The position numbers were made by a program, and so were the translations under genes. The notes beneath the pieces are model-generated. The model worked only from the letters and a program-made list of their open reading frames with translations. It did not search any database and had not been told where the DNA came from. Below are positions 22,620-33,915 of a stretch of DNA of 64,000 nt, piece by piece. The stretch comes from Acanthococcus lagerstroemiae (Eukaryota; Arthropoda; Insecta; Hemiptera; Eriococcidae): contig CM063106.1 of assembly GCA_031841125.1 (NCBI GenBank), positions 68,126,101-68,190,100 on the forward strand, written 5' to 3'. How positions within the stretch are numbered: the first letter of the stretch is position 1; every line of letters begins with the position of its first letter.

Positions 22620-23165
22620 GTCTCAAAACGTTTCAGTTATGTATATAAGAGTCCTTAAGAAGTCTTGAAAAATCTCAGCTGGACTGGAAAAATCTTCATA
22701 AATCTCGTAGAATCTTAAACCCATCTGGATGATTTTCGAAGGATCATGAATAAGTATGAAAAAGTCTCAATTAGCCTTAATAATGTCGAAAATGTAGTCT
22801 TTAAAAATGTCAGTCAATCCAGAAATGTCCTGACACAAATCAGGAAGATCCTTAAAAATTATAAAAATATTTTTAGAAGTCGTGAAAAGACCTAAACAAG
22901 ATTTAAGATGTCTAAAAGAATCTAAAGAGTTCTAAGCCCATCCAGATGGATGTCAAAAAGGTTGAAATGAATCTGAGAGTCTCAAAAAGGTAACAAAGTT
23001 ATGAAATAATATCTTAGTGATTCTGAAAGAAGTATAGAAAATATCAAAGAATCTGAAAAATCTTTAAAACGTTTCGAGGCTCGAGATAGTGTTGACCGAG
23101 TTCGTAAGATATGTAAAGAGTGTTAAAAATGTCTTGAAGAATTTAAAAAAATCTAAAACATAGCA
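22620..23165 (+). repeat. Degenerate GAAGAGTCTT-type repeats (right arm)
   Basis: Words such as AAGTCTTGAAAAATCTC, AGAGTCTCAAAAAGG, AAGAATCTAAAGAG and TGTCTTGAAGAATTT recur, the opposite strand vocabulary to 21600-22340. No frame is coding. Confidence 0.55.
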
Positions 23166-24421
23166 AGAGCCTAGTCTTGAAAAGTAATGAACAAGCTTTG
23201 AGAATATTAAATCAGTTCTCGGTTCATGGGGCTATATTTGTGCCAGGCCACCGAGAATTCGCTGGTTGTATCGGTGGGCCATTTTGCCCATGTATTAAGT
23301 ATCTATTGATGATGATGATGCAGATGATGATGATAGGTTATCAGTCTTACGACCGGTTCGATGCAGCTCTCCAATTATCCCTATCCTGTGTAACGAGTTC
23401 TTTCATTCTGTAATAACACTTTCATTTGACATCCTTGATTATCTGCTGAATATACTGGAATCTTCACCGACCTACCCAATTATTTTCTTCCACTCTTCTT
23501 TCTAGCAGCAGTGATATTATTCCTGGGTGCCTCAAACTATATGTCCTATTAATTTATCTCTCATCTTCAGACAATTCCAAATATCGATTTTACCTCGTAC
23601 TCTACTAAGTACTTCCTCATTTTTTACCTTATCCATCCATTTGATGCTAAGTATCCGCCTACAACATCATATCTCAAAAGCTTCGATCCTTCTGCTCTGG
23701 TTTTCCTATAGTCCAAGTTTCACATTCATATAAGGCTACACTCCAAACATAAGTTACCAAGAACAACTTTTTGATTTGAAAAGATTACTTTCTTGATAGA
23801 ATGCTAATTTGGCTGGTGCTATTCTGCTACTAATATCCCTTCTACACCTTCCATATTTTGTTATTTTACTCCCTAAATTGCAAAATGCCCTTACTTCCTC
23901 AATTTTTTCCTTCCCAACATTAAATATTCAAGCTATCATGTTCACACCGATTGCACACCATTACTTTATTTTTATTTATTCTCATACGATATTCTATATT
24001 CAAAATCTCCTGCATTCCATTTAAAATATTTTACAAATCAATACTCTTTTCAGCTAATAAAAGAAAATCATCTGCAAACTTGGGCATCTTTACTCGCTTA
24101 TGTATAGTGACACCTGCTTCAAATTTTTATTTTATTTCTTTTGTGGCCTACTCAATGCACAGATTAAATAATACTGGAGATAAGGAGCATTCCTGCCTTA
24201 CACCTTTTTCTGTATTAACTGCCCCTTTCTCTCCTACTCTTAATGTGGCTTTCTGTCCTTCATATAAGTTCAAAACAACTTGTATTTCTTTGAATTTTAT
24301 TTCTATATTTTTTAGAATATCAAACATTTTATCCCATTTATAACACTGTCAAAAGCTTTTTCAATTTCAACGAATGCCATATTATGTATTCTGCCCCTTT
24401 TCGAATCTCCCATCTACAATT

Positions 24422-24635
24422 GAAGGGTAAAGAATCAAACCTAACATTTGCCATTTTACTTCAATGGGGCAAATAGGCAAATACTTTTACGTCAGATTAT
24501 TACGGCTGCAGAATACGTTGCTGAGCTGTGTAACATATCGTAACATATCCACATTCAGACTCGTACAAGAATATTCTTCGGCACTATTTTGCGCCTACAA
24601 GTAAAATGACAAATATGAGCTTCGATTCATGACCC
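24422..24635. mobile_element. 214-bp DNA element inserted in the LINE
   Basis: The sequence interrupts copy 2 exactly where copy 3 (about 62970) is continuous. The 5-bp word CAATT flanks it at 24417-24421 and 24636-24640. Its ends are imperfect inverted repeats: GGGTAAAGAATCAAACC at one end and, from the other, GGGTCATGAATCGAAGC (12 of 17 matching). Non-coding. Confidence 0.75.
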
Positions 24636-24775
24636 CAATTAATCTCAAAGCTAACACTGCTTCCCTAGTACCTCTACTTTTTCTAAATTCAAACTGATCA
24701 TCTCCTAGCTCTGCATCTATTCTATTCCAATCTCCCAAAATTCATACAATCAACAAAACGAAGAAAGATACGATT

Positions 24776-25434
24776 CGAATATTTTCACGCTGATTCATCC
24801 GCTTTTTTTTTTCTTAATTACCCTCCTTTTCTCTAAATTCATTCGAATTATTTCCTTTCTTAAGTTGGATTTTTGAATTGACACTGCATGTATCACAAAA
24901 CAAACTCGCCAACACAGTGATGCGTGTGAACGTGTATTTTGACGTTTTGATATCGGAACGATCTAAACAGTTTTAACTGATTCTAAGATTTTATCATTAA
25001 CGATGAAGTGATGGAACAACAATTTTGAGGAAGGCGATCTCTTCAGTGAAAAATTAACGCCTTTTCATTCCGGTATTTACAGTTTATTGTTTCTTTTACG
25101 AAATGTAAGTGAACTAGATAAATGTGTTCCGACAATAAATTTGATGAATATGTGTTCAATGCCCAAGTATTCATGATAATCACAACGCTCGTGGTTGAAT
25201 TGGAATAATGCTTACGGAACACAGAGGGACAGAGAACAACACGGAAGTTTTCTATTCAGTACCGTCAAAGACGAAGCTTATCGGTAATATCAGTTTAATA
25301 CAACATCAGTGTCGCCACATAAAATAGAACAATTTCTCATAATACACTATTAAATTTCCCAGCAAACGTAAAAAATGATTAGCTAACTCAGCATTTTTAA
25401 TATCATATTTGAATTCAGCGTGAAAAATACATTA
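24776..25434. mobile_element. Second DNA element inserted in the LINE
   Basis: About 0.66 kb separates LINE segments that are adjacent in copy 3. The ends share an inverted repeat: ATTTTCACGCTGATTC near 24781-24796 and, inverted, ATTTTTCACGCTGAATTC near 25411-25428. Exact borders and any target duplication are unclear, and the interior has no recognisable ORF. Confidence 0.6.
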
Positions 25435-26599
25435 AGAATCATCTATTTTCCTTCATGCGGTTTCCAAAAAATCTCAGTTTGTTGTGTAGTGTTATCCTAG
25501 TTAATATTTTTAACGCATGCGAAAGAAAAGTAATTGTTCGATAATTTTCGCTCCTGCTTTTTTTGGTTACAATAGCGCTTTCCCCACTCCCCATTTTATC
25601 ATAAATATAGCATACTAATTTGTGCAATTTATGAAGTACATATTTTTTTAAGTTCTGAAATAATTCAGCTGGTTTCTCAGTCACTCCTAGAGCTTTCACT
25701 TTCTTTAAATCTCTCAATGAATTTTCAAATTCACCTCTTAAAATTGAGTCTCCCCTCTCATCTTCTTCCACATCTTCCTCCCTCTGTATTTTTATCTCTT
25801 GATTCCCATTATTACTATACAGTCCTTCTACATACTCTACCCACCTTTTCACTTTTCCTTCAGCTGTGTAAATAGGCTCTCCCTCCTGATTTGTTATATT
25901 ACTTGCGTTCTTCCTTCTTTCTCCAAACTCCATTTTTACTTTTCTATAGGCCAAGGCCGTTTATGCTATATTCATAAACTCTCCTATCCTTACCACTTTT
26001 TTCTTTCATCCATTCCTCTTTTGCCTTTTTACACTCTCTCTTTATTGCATTCTTTAACTTTTGATGAGCTAATCTAACTTCCCTATCGTTTGCATTCTTA
26101 TATTCGTATATTCTTCGTTCATCCATGGTTTCTTTTCTTCTCTCTTGGTTCTATCTAAATTTTCTTCTGCTATGACTTTAATATTCCCTCCTTTATTTTA
26201 CCCCACTCTTTCTCCATATTGTTAATTTCCTGTGTTTTTCAGCCCCTAATTCTAATACAATATCCTCTTGATATTTCTCTCTAGTATTAGTATTTTCCAA
26301 CTTTTTCAAATTCCATCTTTTTACCTCTTCTTTTCTACCAAGTTTCTTCAATTTAAGCCTGCATTTCATTACTATCAAGTTATGATCACTGTCAGTATCG
26401 GCTCCCGGATAAATTTTACAGTCTAATATTTGATTCCTGAAACGTTGTTTCGTAATAATATAATCAATTTGATATCTACCTTCGTTACATGTACCCTTTT
26501 AAATAATTTAAATTAGATACAAAAACAGAAATTAAATGACATGTCATCTTTCTATTTTAACTACTTAATACGTCTGTGGAATTTCCACTACAATCAACC

Positions 26600-27117
26600 C
26601 CGCTCAGCATGCATAGTCTTCTTTTTTTCTCGCCAAGAACGTTTTCGCGTATGTCCCCCGACTTCCATCCTCAATTACTTCTCCACCAAAAACGACCTAT
26701 TCGAGTGCGTCTTCACCGAAAATCGATTCCGGTGTCGTGGAGACAATTCGCAGAATCCGGGGTTGTGTCGCGCTTCCAAAATGGCGGTCGTCTCGCGTCG
26801 GCCGCGCCGGTGCAGCAGCCGGCCAATCGCGAACCACCGCACCCTATTCGCTCGTCGTAATGGGACGTTCTTGGGGAAGGTGGAAAACGTTTAGGACGAT
26901 AAATTTTCCTCATCGCGGAGGGTTGTTACAAATTAAGTGAGCCGGTCGAAGAGGTCGGCGGGAGAGGCGAAATATGTAATATAGATTAAGTGCGTATGGA
27001 AACATATTGTCAGTTATTACGGCATTAGGACGCAGCATACGCACGAGGGCTGTTACCCTTAAAATTGGCCGAGAGTTTTTCTTCTTTTTTTCGCTGCGCG
27101 TTCCGACACTATAAAGA
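26600..27117 (+). promoter_or_regulatory. GC-richer presumed promoter/5' region of Fer3
   Basis: This is the most CpG- and GC-rich stretch in the window (peaking about 26740-26860). It holds AAAATGGCGG at 26778-26787, a CCAAT word at 26823-26827 in GGCCAATCGC, and TATAAAG at 27109-27115. It directly precedes the proposed Fer3 first exon. The TATAAAG lies only a few bases before the proposed ATG, too close for a normal TATA box serving that start. Short open frames on both strands here look like by-products of base composition. Promoter function is inferred. Confidence 0.4.
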
Positions 27118-27192
27118 ATGACTTCGGGATTTGTATCCACCGGTGCCGCACTGTGGGATTCGACAACACCTAATTCTGGTTCTTCCGGTTCT
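27118..27192 (+). CDS. Fer3: Probable first coding exon of Fer3
   Basis: An ATG at 27118 opens 25 codons (MTSGFVSTGAALWDSTTPNS, then GSSGS) ending at a strong donor, TCT|GTACGT, in phase 0. The next firm exon at 33916 begins in phase 0 (GATCCTAAT...), so they join cleanly. The small-residue and serine-rich composition suits the poorly conserved N-terminus of Fer3. The link crosses a 6.7-kb intron and rests only on phase, position and composition; transcript data are lacking. Confidence 0.45.
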
Positions 27193-27599
27193 GTACGTAT
27201 TAGTAATTTGTTTTTTTGTTTTCTTAAAATTTTTGAAAGTGTGTTCGCGATATATGTTTGATTCGCGTGTGCATGTAGAATGACTCGTATAGTATTTCAA
27301 ACGTTCACGTCGACACGTTGAGTTGATTTTTCTTGGTCGCAGATTACTATATGTCGGAAGAAGTACCTGCACAGAGCTGATGTGCTTAACAGCAATGAAA
27401 AGTTATTCGGATAGTTATTTGGAAGTAGGTTAAAAATTAATTTTTTGAAGGTTTAGCTGTTGGGTTTTGAAGTTATCTTATCTCGCAACATATACCGCGC
27501 TCAAAAAAAATCTAGGGCACCTAGTTTTTGCAACATTTGGAGACATAATATTTCACCGGCAATTAGTTGAACAAGGTTATAACGTTAATGACCTATTGC

Positions 27600-28815
27600 G
27601 GAGGTACCACCGCAAGTTGCTATCAAATTTTATGAAATTTCGCTGACTGGTTCATTTTTACTGAAACTTCGCGGTCGAATAACTCGGCGGTTATTGATGT
27701 TTTAAAGCAGTAAAAACATGACCATAAGCTGACCTCAAAGAGGACAATACACCACCCAAGATTTCCGATAAAGAACAATGTGATGTCACAAACAATCCAA
27801 AAATCACCCATAGCAAAATTCAGTCAAGGTCATGGATGGTATATGAGATTTTCTTGCAAGGTACTTTAATTTTTAATACGTATTACTAAACTCTTGACAT
27901 GACCATATCTTGAGGTAAAGTAGCCTAATATTGACCGGTTCTAAATATGTACCACCGGCTTTTCTCGCCTGTTCGCGGTCGCTACTTGCTGGCAAAAAAT
28001 CTGAGCTGTTGCCTTTGATGTACCCATCTCTATACATGGTGAAAATTCAAACTTAGAAGCCCCCTCCCAAAAAAATATACGGGAAAACGAGTTTGATTGC
28101 TTTCAACTTTTTTATTGCCATATGTACGTTTTGTGTCATAATTTTAGGGGGAAAAGTGATTGAAAAGTTTTTTTGAAGGTGTTGTTTTCAACCCAATACC
28201 ATTTGAATACTATACAGAGTATTTCGATCAAAGGTTCAGAACTAGCAGTAAGTAATTTAAAAAAATGTGTTCTGATACCTCAGTATGAACCACCTATGAT
28301 AATACGGAAAGGAGTACAAAAATTATGTTCATTTTTACAGTGGCAGAAAGTCATAAATTATGGACCGAAAAAAATGCAGTTGGCCATTCTCAGTATTTAA
28401 AAAAAAAACAAAAAAAAACTGGATGTCTAAAAGCCTTCAAACTGCATTCTGTCCCTTTATAATAACTCTTAGATGATTTATTATGGGCTCAAAAAAAAAG
28501 GTCTACATTAGAAGTCCAAATTTTTGATTTCCTACAATTATTAAAACTCCAGTTTTCAGTTTTTTGAAATTTCCTTTTCAAGGGTAATACTACAAGGAAT
28601 TTCGGCGAGTCGTTTATTTTTTGAAAAACTTCAGTGTTGAAGAACTGGGCAGCTATTGATGTTTTCATGGAAAAAATTATGCTCCCAGGTTAACCACGAG
28701 GAGGAAAACAATGCATTACCCACCATTTTTGATAAAGCAGACTAAAATTGTCTGCAACATAAGAGCACTCAAGGTCACGAACGGCATTTCAAATTCTCTC
28801 GTGTGGTGGTTTAAT
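27600..28815 (+). repeat. Pair of diverged direct repeats about 990 bp apart
   Basis: 27635-27870 and 28590-28815 share ordered blocks: GAA.TTTCG near the start, TATTGATGTTTT, ACAATRCA.YACCCACC-like words, GATAAAG, TCAAGGTCA.G and TTTAATTTTT. They look like two old copies of one dispersed repeat. Confidence 0.5.
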
Positions 28816-29199
28816 TTTTTGTATTTCTGACACCGCCTCCCATAACAATAAAAAAATAAATAAAAAAAGTAAAAATATGTACCCCGAATACAAAAAACAA
28901 TGTGCGCTAAAGTTCATTAGAAATGTTAACGTTGAATTTCTTCGTAAAGAGTTAAACGTTTGGGGAGATTCAATATGATGTAAGACTCATCTAGGATAAA
29001 AACTATCTAAAACTTTCTGGCTGGAATCAATTTTTTTACACGGGTAAGTGAAATTCTACATCTTTCAAATAAAATTTCTATATTCATTCTTCTGGTCAGA
29101 TCGCTGAAATATTATTTTAGCAACTGCGACAGAGTAAAACTCAAAAACGTCAAAAAATTTAAATGACACGTTCTAAACTAAAAACGGAACATTATCGAA

Positions 29200-30300
29200 A
29201 GATCTTCTAAGTATCTTCAATAATTCGCAAGACTGCAACAGCTTTCAGTCTAGCCTTGACGAGACTTCTTAAGACTTTCCCAAACTTGCTCAAGATGAAC
29301 TGCATCTTCAAAATTTCTTTCAAAGTCGCCTACAGACTATTCTAGAACTATTCAGTATTTTTTTTTGGATTGTTAAAGGCTCTTGATGACTTCTTTAAGA
29401 CCCTTCTAAATGTATTATACAATTAGACTAATAGCTCGGAAAGTTCTTTTTTATTTCCTAGAACATTTTAAGTCGACAAGCAACTCGAATGCCTGAGAAA
29501 TCTCAAATCTCTCAATGCACATGTTTATCTTTCTTATTTTTTAATTTCTAAAAAGTTACAAATAATAATTAATATCCTTCCCCCTCCAATTTTTTGGGAG
29601 TACAATATAAACATGCCCTCTCGCTCCGTCGGCACTATTTTTGACTATTTTGAAGGCTCTTCTGAACTTGTTTAAGACTCTTCCAGGCTTGCACAGGCCT
29701 TTTTCAGACTCTTCAAGAGCTTCTAAGGCTTCCAAGCCTTTCCAAAATTCTCTATAAGTCTAAGAGTTTTCTAAGACTTTTATAGACCTATTTTAGTGTC
29801 CTGCGGAGTGGCTCGAAATCTTGAATACATTTAAGAATCCAATAAAGTCTAAGTCATGGGAACGGACTTACGGTTTTACTGCTTCATGGCTTAAATAAAT
29901 TTGCCACTTTCAAAAACTGACTTTTTTCCCACAAAAAAAAAATTGTTTACTTTGATGATGTAATGAAGATACAGCTTGAACAGAAAATGAAAAAGAAAAT
30001 ATTTGCGCCCTCAAGAAATTTCCTCTCGTGGCTTAAGGCCACTCAGCCATATAACAAATCCGTCCTTATTCGGTTAAGTCTGAAAGAGTACCTATTGAAG
30101 ATAGTCTAGTCTGTGATAAAGAGGCCATAATCTGTTTGGAATAGTACCATGTAAATTTGGAAAAGCCTTAATGTGTCTCAAAACAATCTGGACGAGTCTG
30201 AAAAAATTTTATAGAAATTCATAAGAATTGTAACCCGACTTGAAACATTGTCACAAAGCCTTAGCGAGCCTGAAAAGGGCCATTCAGAGTTTTCGAGGGT
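29200..30300. repeat. Second head-to-head pair of degenerate repeats
   Basis: 29220-29860 carries AAGACTCTTCCAGGCTT-like words (GACTTCTTTAAGACCC, AGACTCTTCAAGAGC). 30110-30300 carries the opposite-strand form (GAATAGTAC..., GAGTCTGAAAAAATTT, GAGCCTGAAAAGGGCC). This repeats the geometry of 21.6-23.2 kb with a shorter right arm. Confidence 0.45.
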
Positions 30301-30357
30301 CTCGACGCAAATAATTATTGGGGACATTTAACCGTGATAAAATTCACAATTTCATAT

Positions 30358-30645
30358 TTATACTTTTTTTAAGAGGCAGCAAGGGTAAATACGTAATCGT
30401 CCTGGAAAAATGCTTGAGTATCTTCGTCAACGGAAATAAATTTGCTACGTGATTTTTTTTTCTTTCAAAAATTGATTTTTGAGTGTTTTGTATACTTTTT
30501 AGGAACAGCAAGGATGAGTAGATATCGTACGTAATCTTCACGAAAAAGTTTTTAAAATATTATCGTCAACAAAAAAAAATTTGCTACGTGCATTTTTTTT
30601 TTTTTTTTTCTTTCTTCAAAAATGGAGTCTTGACTTTTGGTATAC
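30358..30645 (+). repeat. Two-copy tandem repeat of about 130-150 bp
   Basis: Both copies contain TATACTTTTT, ...CAGCAAGG..., ACGTAATC, TATC.TCGTCAAC or close forms, AATTTGCTACGTG and a T-run followed by CTTTC..CAAAAA. Length differs mainly in the T-runs. Confidence 0.65.
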
Positions 30646-30867
30646 GTCAACACTCCCTGTATCAGTGTGCAAAAATAAATCAATATTGTCAATTATTGCT
30701 CTGTGACGTCCGAATCTATCCATGAATAACTTTTTGCGGGCTAAATCAGGTATTATTGCGAGTACGTGTTTTCTTTCTTCTGAAAAATTTAGTTTTCTGC
30801 ACATAGCAGGTTAATGACGATATCTTCTTCCCAGAAATGTTAAAAGGATTAGTCGTTTTTCAGGGCC

Positions 30868-31136
30868 AGTGACGGATCTAGAAATTTTCCAAGGAGAGGG
30901 TTTTGAAAATAAAACTTTTTCTACCTCCACCCCCTAAAAAACCGAGATGGACGTCGTTTTAAATAATTTCGAAAGACAAGTTTCATAATGTGATTAAATC
31001 ATGTCAAAATGAACATTGTAGACAGTAAAATGCTGTAGATACTCAAAAACAGGCGAAAAACTCAAAATTGGCAATGTCTTTTCTTCTTTTACGGTCCGAA
31101 GGGGTGTCCGACCCCCCCCCCATTGATCCACCACTT
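30868..31136. mobile_element. 269-bp hAT-type MITE with perfect 8-bp target duplication
   Basis: It begins CAGTGACGGATCTAG and ends TTGATCCACCACTT, inverted repeats with a few changes. The 8-bp word TTCAGGGC flanks it exactly at 30860-30867 and 31137-31144. A C-run lies inside the right end. It is non-coding and lies in the presumed first intron of Fer3. The 8-bp duplication and CAGTG ends are diagnostic of the hAT superfamily. Confidence 0.88.
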
Positions 31137-32469
31137 TTCAGGGCTGCTGCAAACTGTCCCGATACCCTTTTCCTCTGCGTGGACATAATAGGAAAATAAA
31201 ATCGTACCTTCTTGAACCAACAAGCTGAACTCCTTTAGTACATTCAAAATGACTCAATAAAGGGACCTTGGGATATCGGACAAATATTTAATTTCAATAT
31301 TGAACGTGACTTCGGAAATTCTCAGCTACCAAACCACCTAAATGCATTAACCAAGTCAAGAGTCTTAATGAAGTAGTAATAATCAATAAAATATCATTAA
31401 TCGCCCATGGTGGAAATTTGCCAATTTTTCGATACAAGAACACGTGTTCAACTTGGGAGATGAGTCATCTAAACAAAAGAATGACGGTTCCCAAGAATAT
31501 TTATCGGAAAAAACTTTTTTTTTCGAAACTATTCCAGCACATGAATTTGAATAAAATAATGATGGGACTGGGAACTCGAGAGTTGTAATAGGGGGCACCT
31601 GGAAGGGGAGTCTACTTGTGCCTTTTTGTGTTGCGGATCCTTTCCTACTTACACATGCAAGGGAGAAAAACGTTTTATGATTATCAGACCTCATCTTCAG
31701 AGGTGATTATGTCTTTCGGCCAAAAAATTTGAGAATATGACTCTAAATCTCAATTAGAAAGAAAGACAAAAGAATGTAGATAAAATAGTAAATTCTCGAC
31801 GAAAATAAAGTTAAATATTTGAAGCCTACCCCATAAATAAAAGTTTTCATTTTCTGTTGGAAATGTAGTTTTATTAATGTCCAAGGGAAGAAGGGAAAAT
31901 TTCAATTTTTTTCTCTCCTCTTTTCTCAAAAAACTTTATTTAAAAAGAAAACATTCAAAACAACCCTCAGTCTACCGATCGTCAAAAACATAGGTAAGTT
32001 CCGTCACCCGTCGACTGTTGCAATTAGTCTTATAAAACCAGAAATATAAAAACAAGGAACTTTGTAGAAAAATAAGAAAAACAAACTCCTACGAACAAAA
32101 ACTTCGTTTTTCCATTTACTAAAAATTCTGAACTTAAGGCCATGAATTCTACACACCTCAGATTATCTAGAGACTTGTATGTTTGTAAAGATGAAAACCT
32201 TAGAAATAATATTCATTTCAAAAACTTAGAAATTAAAGCTCAATTACTGAAGATTAGAACCTGAAAAATTTGAAATAAACTCAAAATCGGTGAATGTGAT
32301 ACGTCTCGCAATATGAAAACAACATGGTGGATAAACCAAAAAAATTATAGGATTAGAGTTGAATATTATACTAAGACCACTCCTGGAAAGAGTAAAGTAG
32401 CAATGTTTCACTTTGCCGGACATCAACGATCCCGAACCAGAATTACTAGGGATATGGCGAAGTAAATTA

Positions 32470-32663
32470 CTGGGGGGGGGGGGAGTTGAAAATCGACAAT
32501 TTTTCAACTGCTGAAGGGAAAAATCAAAAATTTTCCATCTGTTACGAAGAAAAAAACAGCTCTTAGCTTTTGAGTGAGCACCTGAAATTGCCAATTTGTC
32601 AATCCTGAAAGATGAAAGATGATTGGGGTGTTCCGTCCCCCCCCCCCTTGTGGCCACGGCTCT
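32470..32663. repeat. MITE remnant with G-run and C-run
   Basis: A G-run at about 32470-32481 and a C-run at about 32638-32647 bracket AT-rich sequence. On the minus strand the right end reads CAGAGCCGTGGCCACAAGGG, close to the CAGTGGCGTAGCCA type of end at 38506. No convincing left terminus or target duplication. Confidence 0.4.
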
Positions 32664-33915
32664 GTGAATTACTTTACAAAATGTGATGTCAATGAACTGA
32701 AATTAAAAAAGGAGTTCTCTTTCACGAAGTTTGGACTGAAGGATTTTTTCTTAATGAGGGAAACTACTTTTACCGAGCCCATAACGCGAGAGTGTAGCTG
32801 CATAGCTCGTTATTAATAATAATAATATATATTTTTTTTTTTAATGAGGGGAATGGGGGAAAAAAACGAAGTTTGAATAGCTTTTCTCATCTGAAAGGAA
32901 GACAGAAAGTTCTACCCGCAGTCAGAGAATAAAGAGAAACAATTTCATCTTATTTTTTAAGAGAACAAACAAAGGTTGTCTTATTCAGAAAGGAAAACTA
33001 GTGATTGCTTCTTCCCTTAAAAGAAGAACGGACAGAACCTTTGAAGGACAGAACCAGTAATTAAAGGAAAGAAACAATTTACATCTCACTCCTCGGAAAA
33101 ACGGATCATAACTTTTCCTCATTCGACTGACACAGAAATAATTAATTAATGCACTGAGGTGAAAGCATTATATTCACAAAAAAAAAGTTTTTCAATTTAA
33201 GTTAAACGTTATCCTTTCACTGCAAACTGCTCATTACTGAATCCTCTTCCACTGTCGTGCTTCGTTTTATAAAACGGCCATTGAAGTGGGAGAACAGCTC
33301 GCTGATTGAATGATGTCAAATAGGGGAAACAGTGTTGATCACAGAACGACTAAAAATTATCTACATATTTCCTCTCTAGACTGCTCAGTCGACGTTTCCA
33401 ATCTTCATTGCTGCATGCATCGTTACCTGCATTCAACTTATCAAATCACTTTTTTTTAAAATATTTTTGAGGATAAAAAAATAAAATTGTTTCTTTTCTG
33501 CACGAGAAAGCTTCGACTTCGCCTTAAAAAATATACAGAGAATTTATCAAGGCCGGATTCAGGATTTCTGGGCCCAATGGCCTAAGCACAGTAGGTTCTT
33601 CTCCGCTTTTTAAAATTACTGGTTTTCCAAGGGGATGTTTTATTATTGAGGGCCTGGTTCTGTACACCCCTAAACCCAGCTCTGATTGTTTCTTTCCCTC
33701 AAGAACGGAAACATTGTTTATCACTTCGAGGAAAGGGGAAAATTATCAATTTTCGACTTACTCGCCAAGGTGTTATCTACATTTTAAACTTAATTTTCCC
33801 AGTGACACCAAAAACTCATTTTGAAAAGGAAAATGGTTAAAAAAAACGAGTACTTATCGTATTTGTAGTACATGTTCTGAAACATTTTCTATAGTATTTA
33901 ATTTATTGTCGGTAG

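Larger units (their letters stand above)
23307..26496 (-). pseudogene. LINE retrotransposon, long broken copy (copy 2)
   Basis: Read from 26496 downward. The first part encodes the end of an AP-endonuclease-like domain (RYQIDYIITKQRFRNQ, then PGADTDSDHNLIVMK). It is followed by a charged linker and reverse transcriptase segments (RDLKKVKALGVTEKPAELFQ; ENYRTITFLSHALKILTR; DDQFEFRKSRGTREAVL). The C-terminal region runs down to about 23340. The 3' end terminates in an ATC/GAT triplet run at 23309-23335. Several frameshifts and two inserted DNA elements (24422-24635 and about 24776-25434) make it inactive. The endonuclease N-terminus is absent, so the copy is 5'-truncated. The architecture is that of a single-ORF endonuclease-reverse transcriptase LINE; the exact clade cannot be assigned here. 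Confidence 0.88.
27193..33915. other. Fer3 intron 1 (if exon 1 is correct)
   Basis: About 6.7 kb, AT-rich, containing diverged direct repeats (27600-27870 and 28585-28815), a degenerate repeat pair (29.2-30.3 kb), a 2-copy tandem repeat (30.36-30.65 kb), a hAT-type MITE (30868-31136) and G/C-run MITE remnants near 32.47-32.66 and 33.55-33.69 kb. No coding exon was recognised. Confidence 0.5.

Noticed and set aside
26541..26940. Several overlapping frames on both strands in the GC-rich island
   Set aside because: Open frames on many phases at once are expected from high GC; the stretch reads better as promoter or 5' sequence.
32244..32657. 137-codon minus-strand frame
   Set aside because: It runs through a MITE remnant with G- and C-runs and has no family resemblance.
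33549..33690. Possible MITE between CAAGGCCGGATTCAGG and CCCAGCTCTG
   Set aside because: End similarity is weak and flanking 8-mers do not match convincingly.
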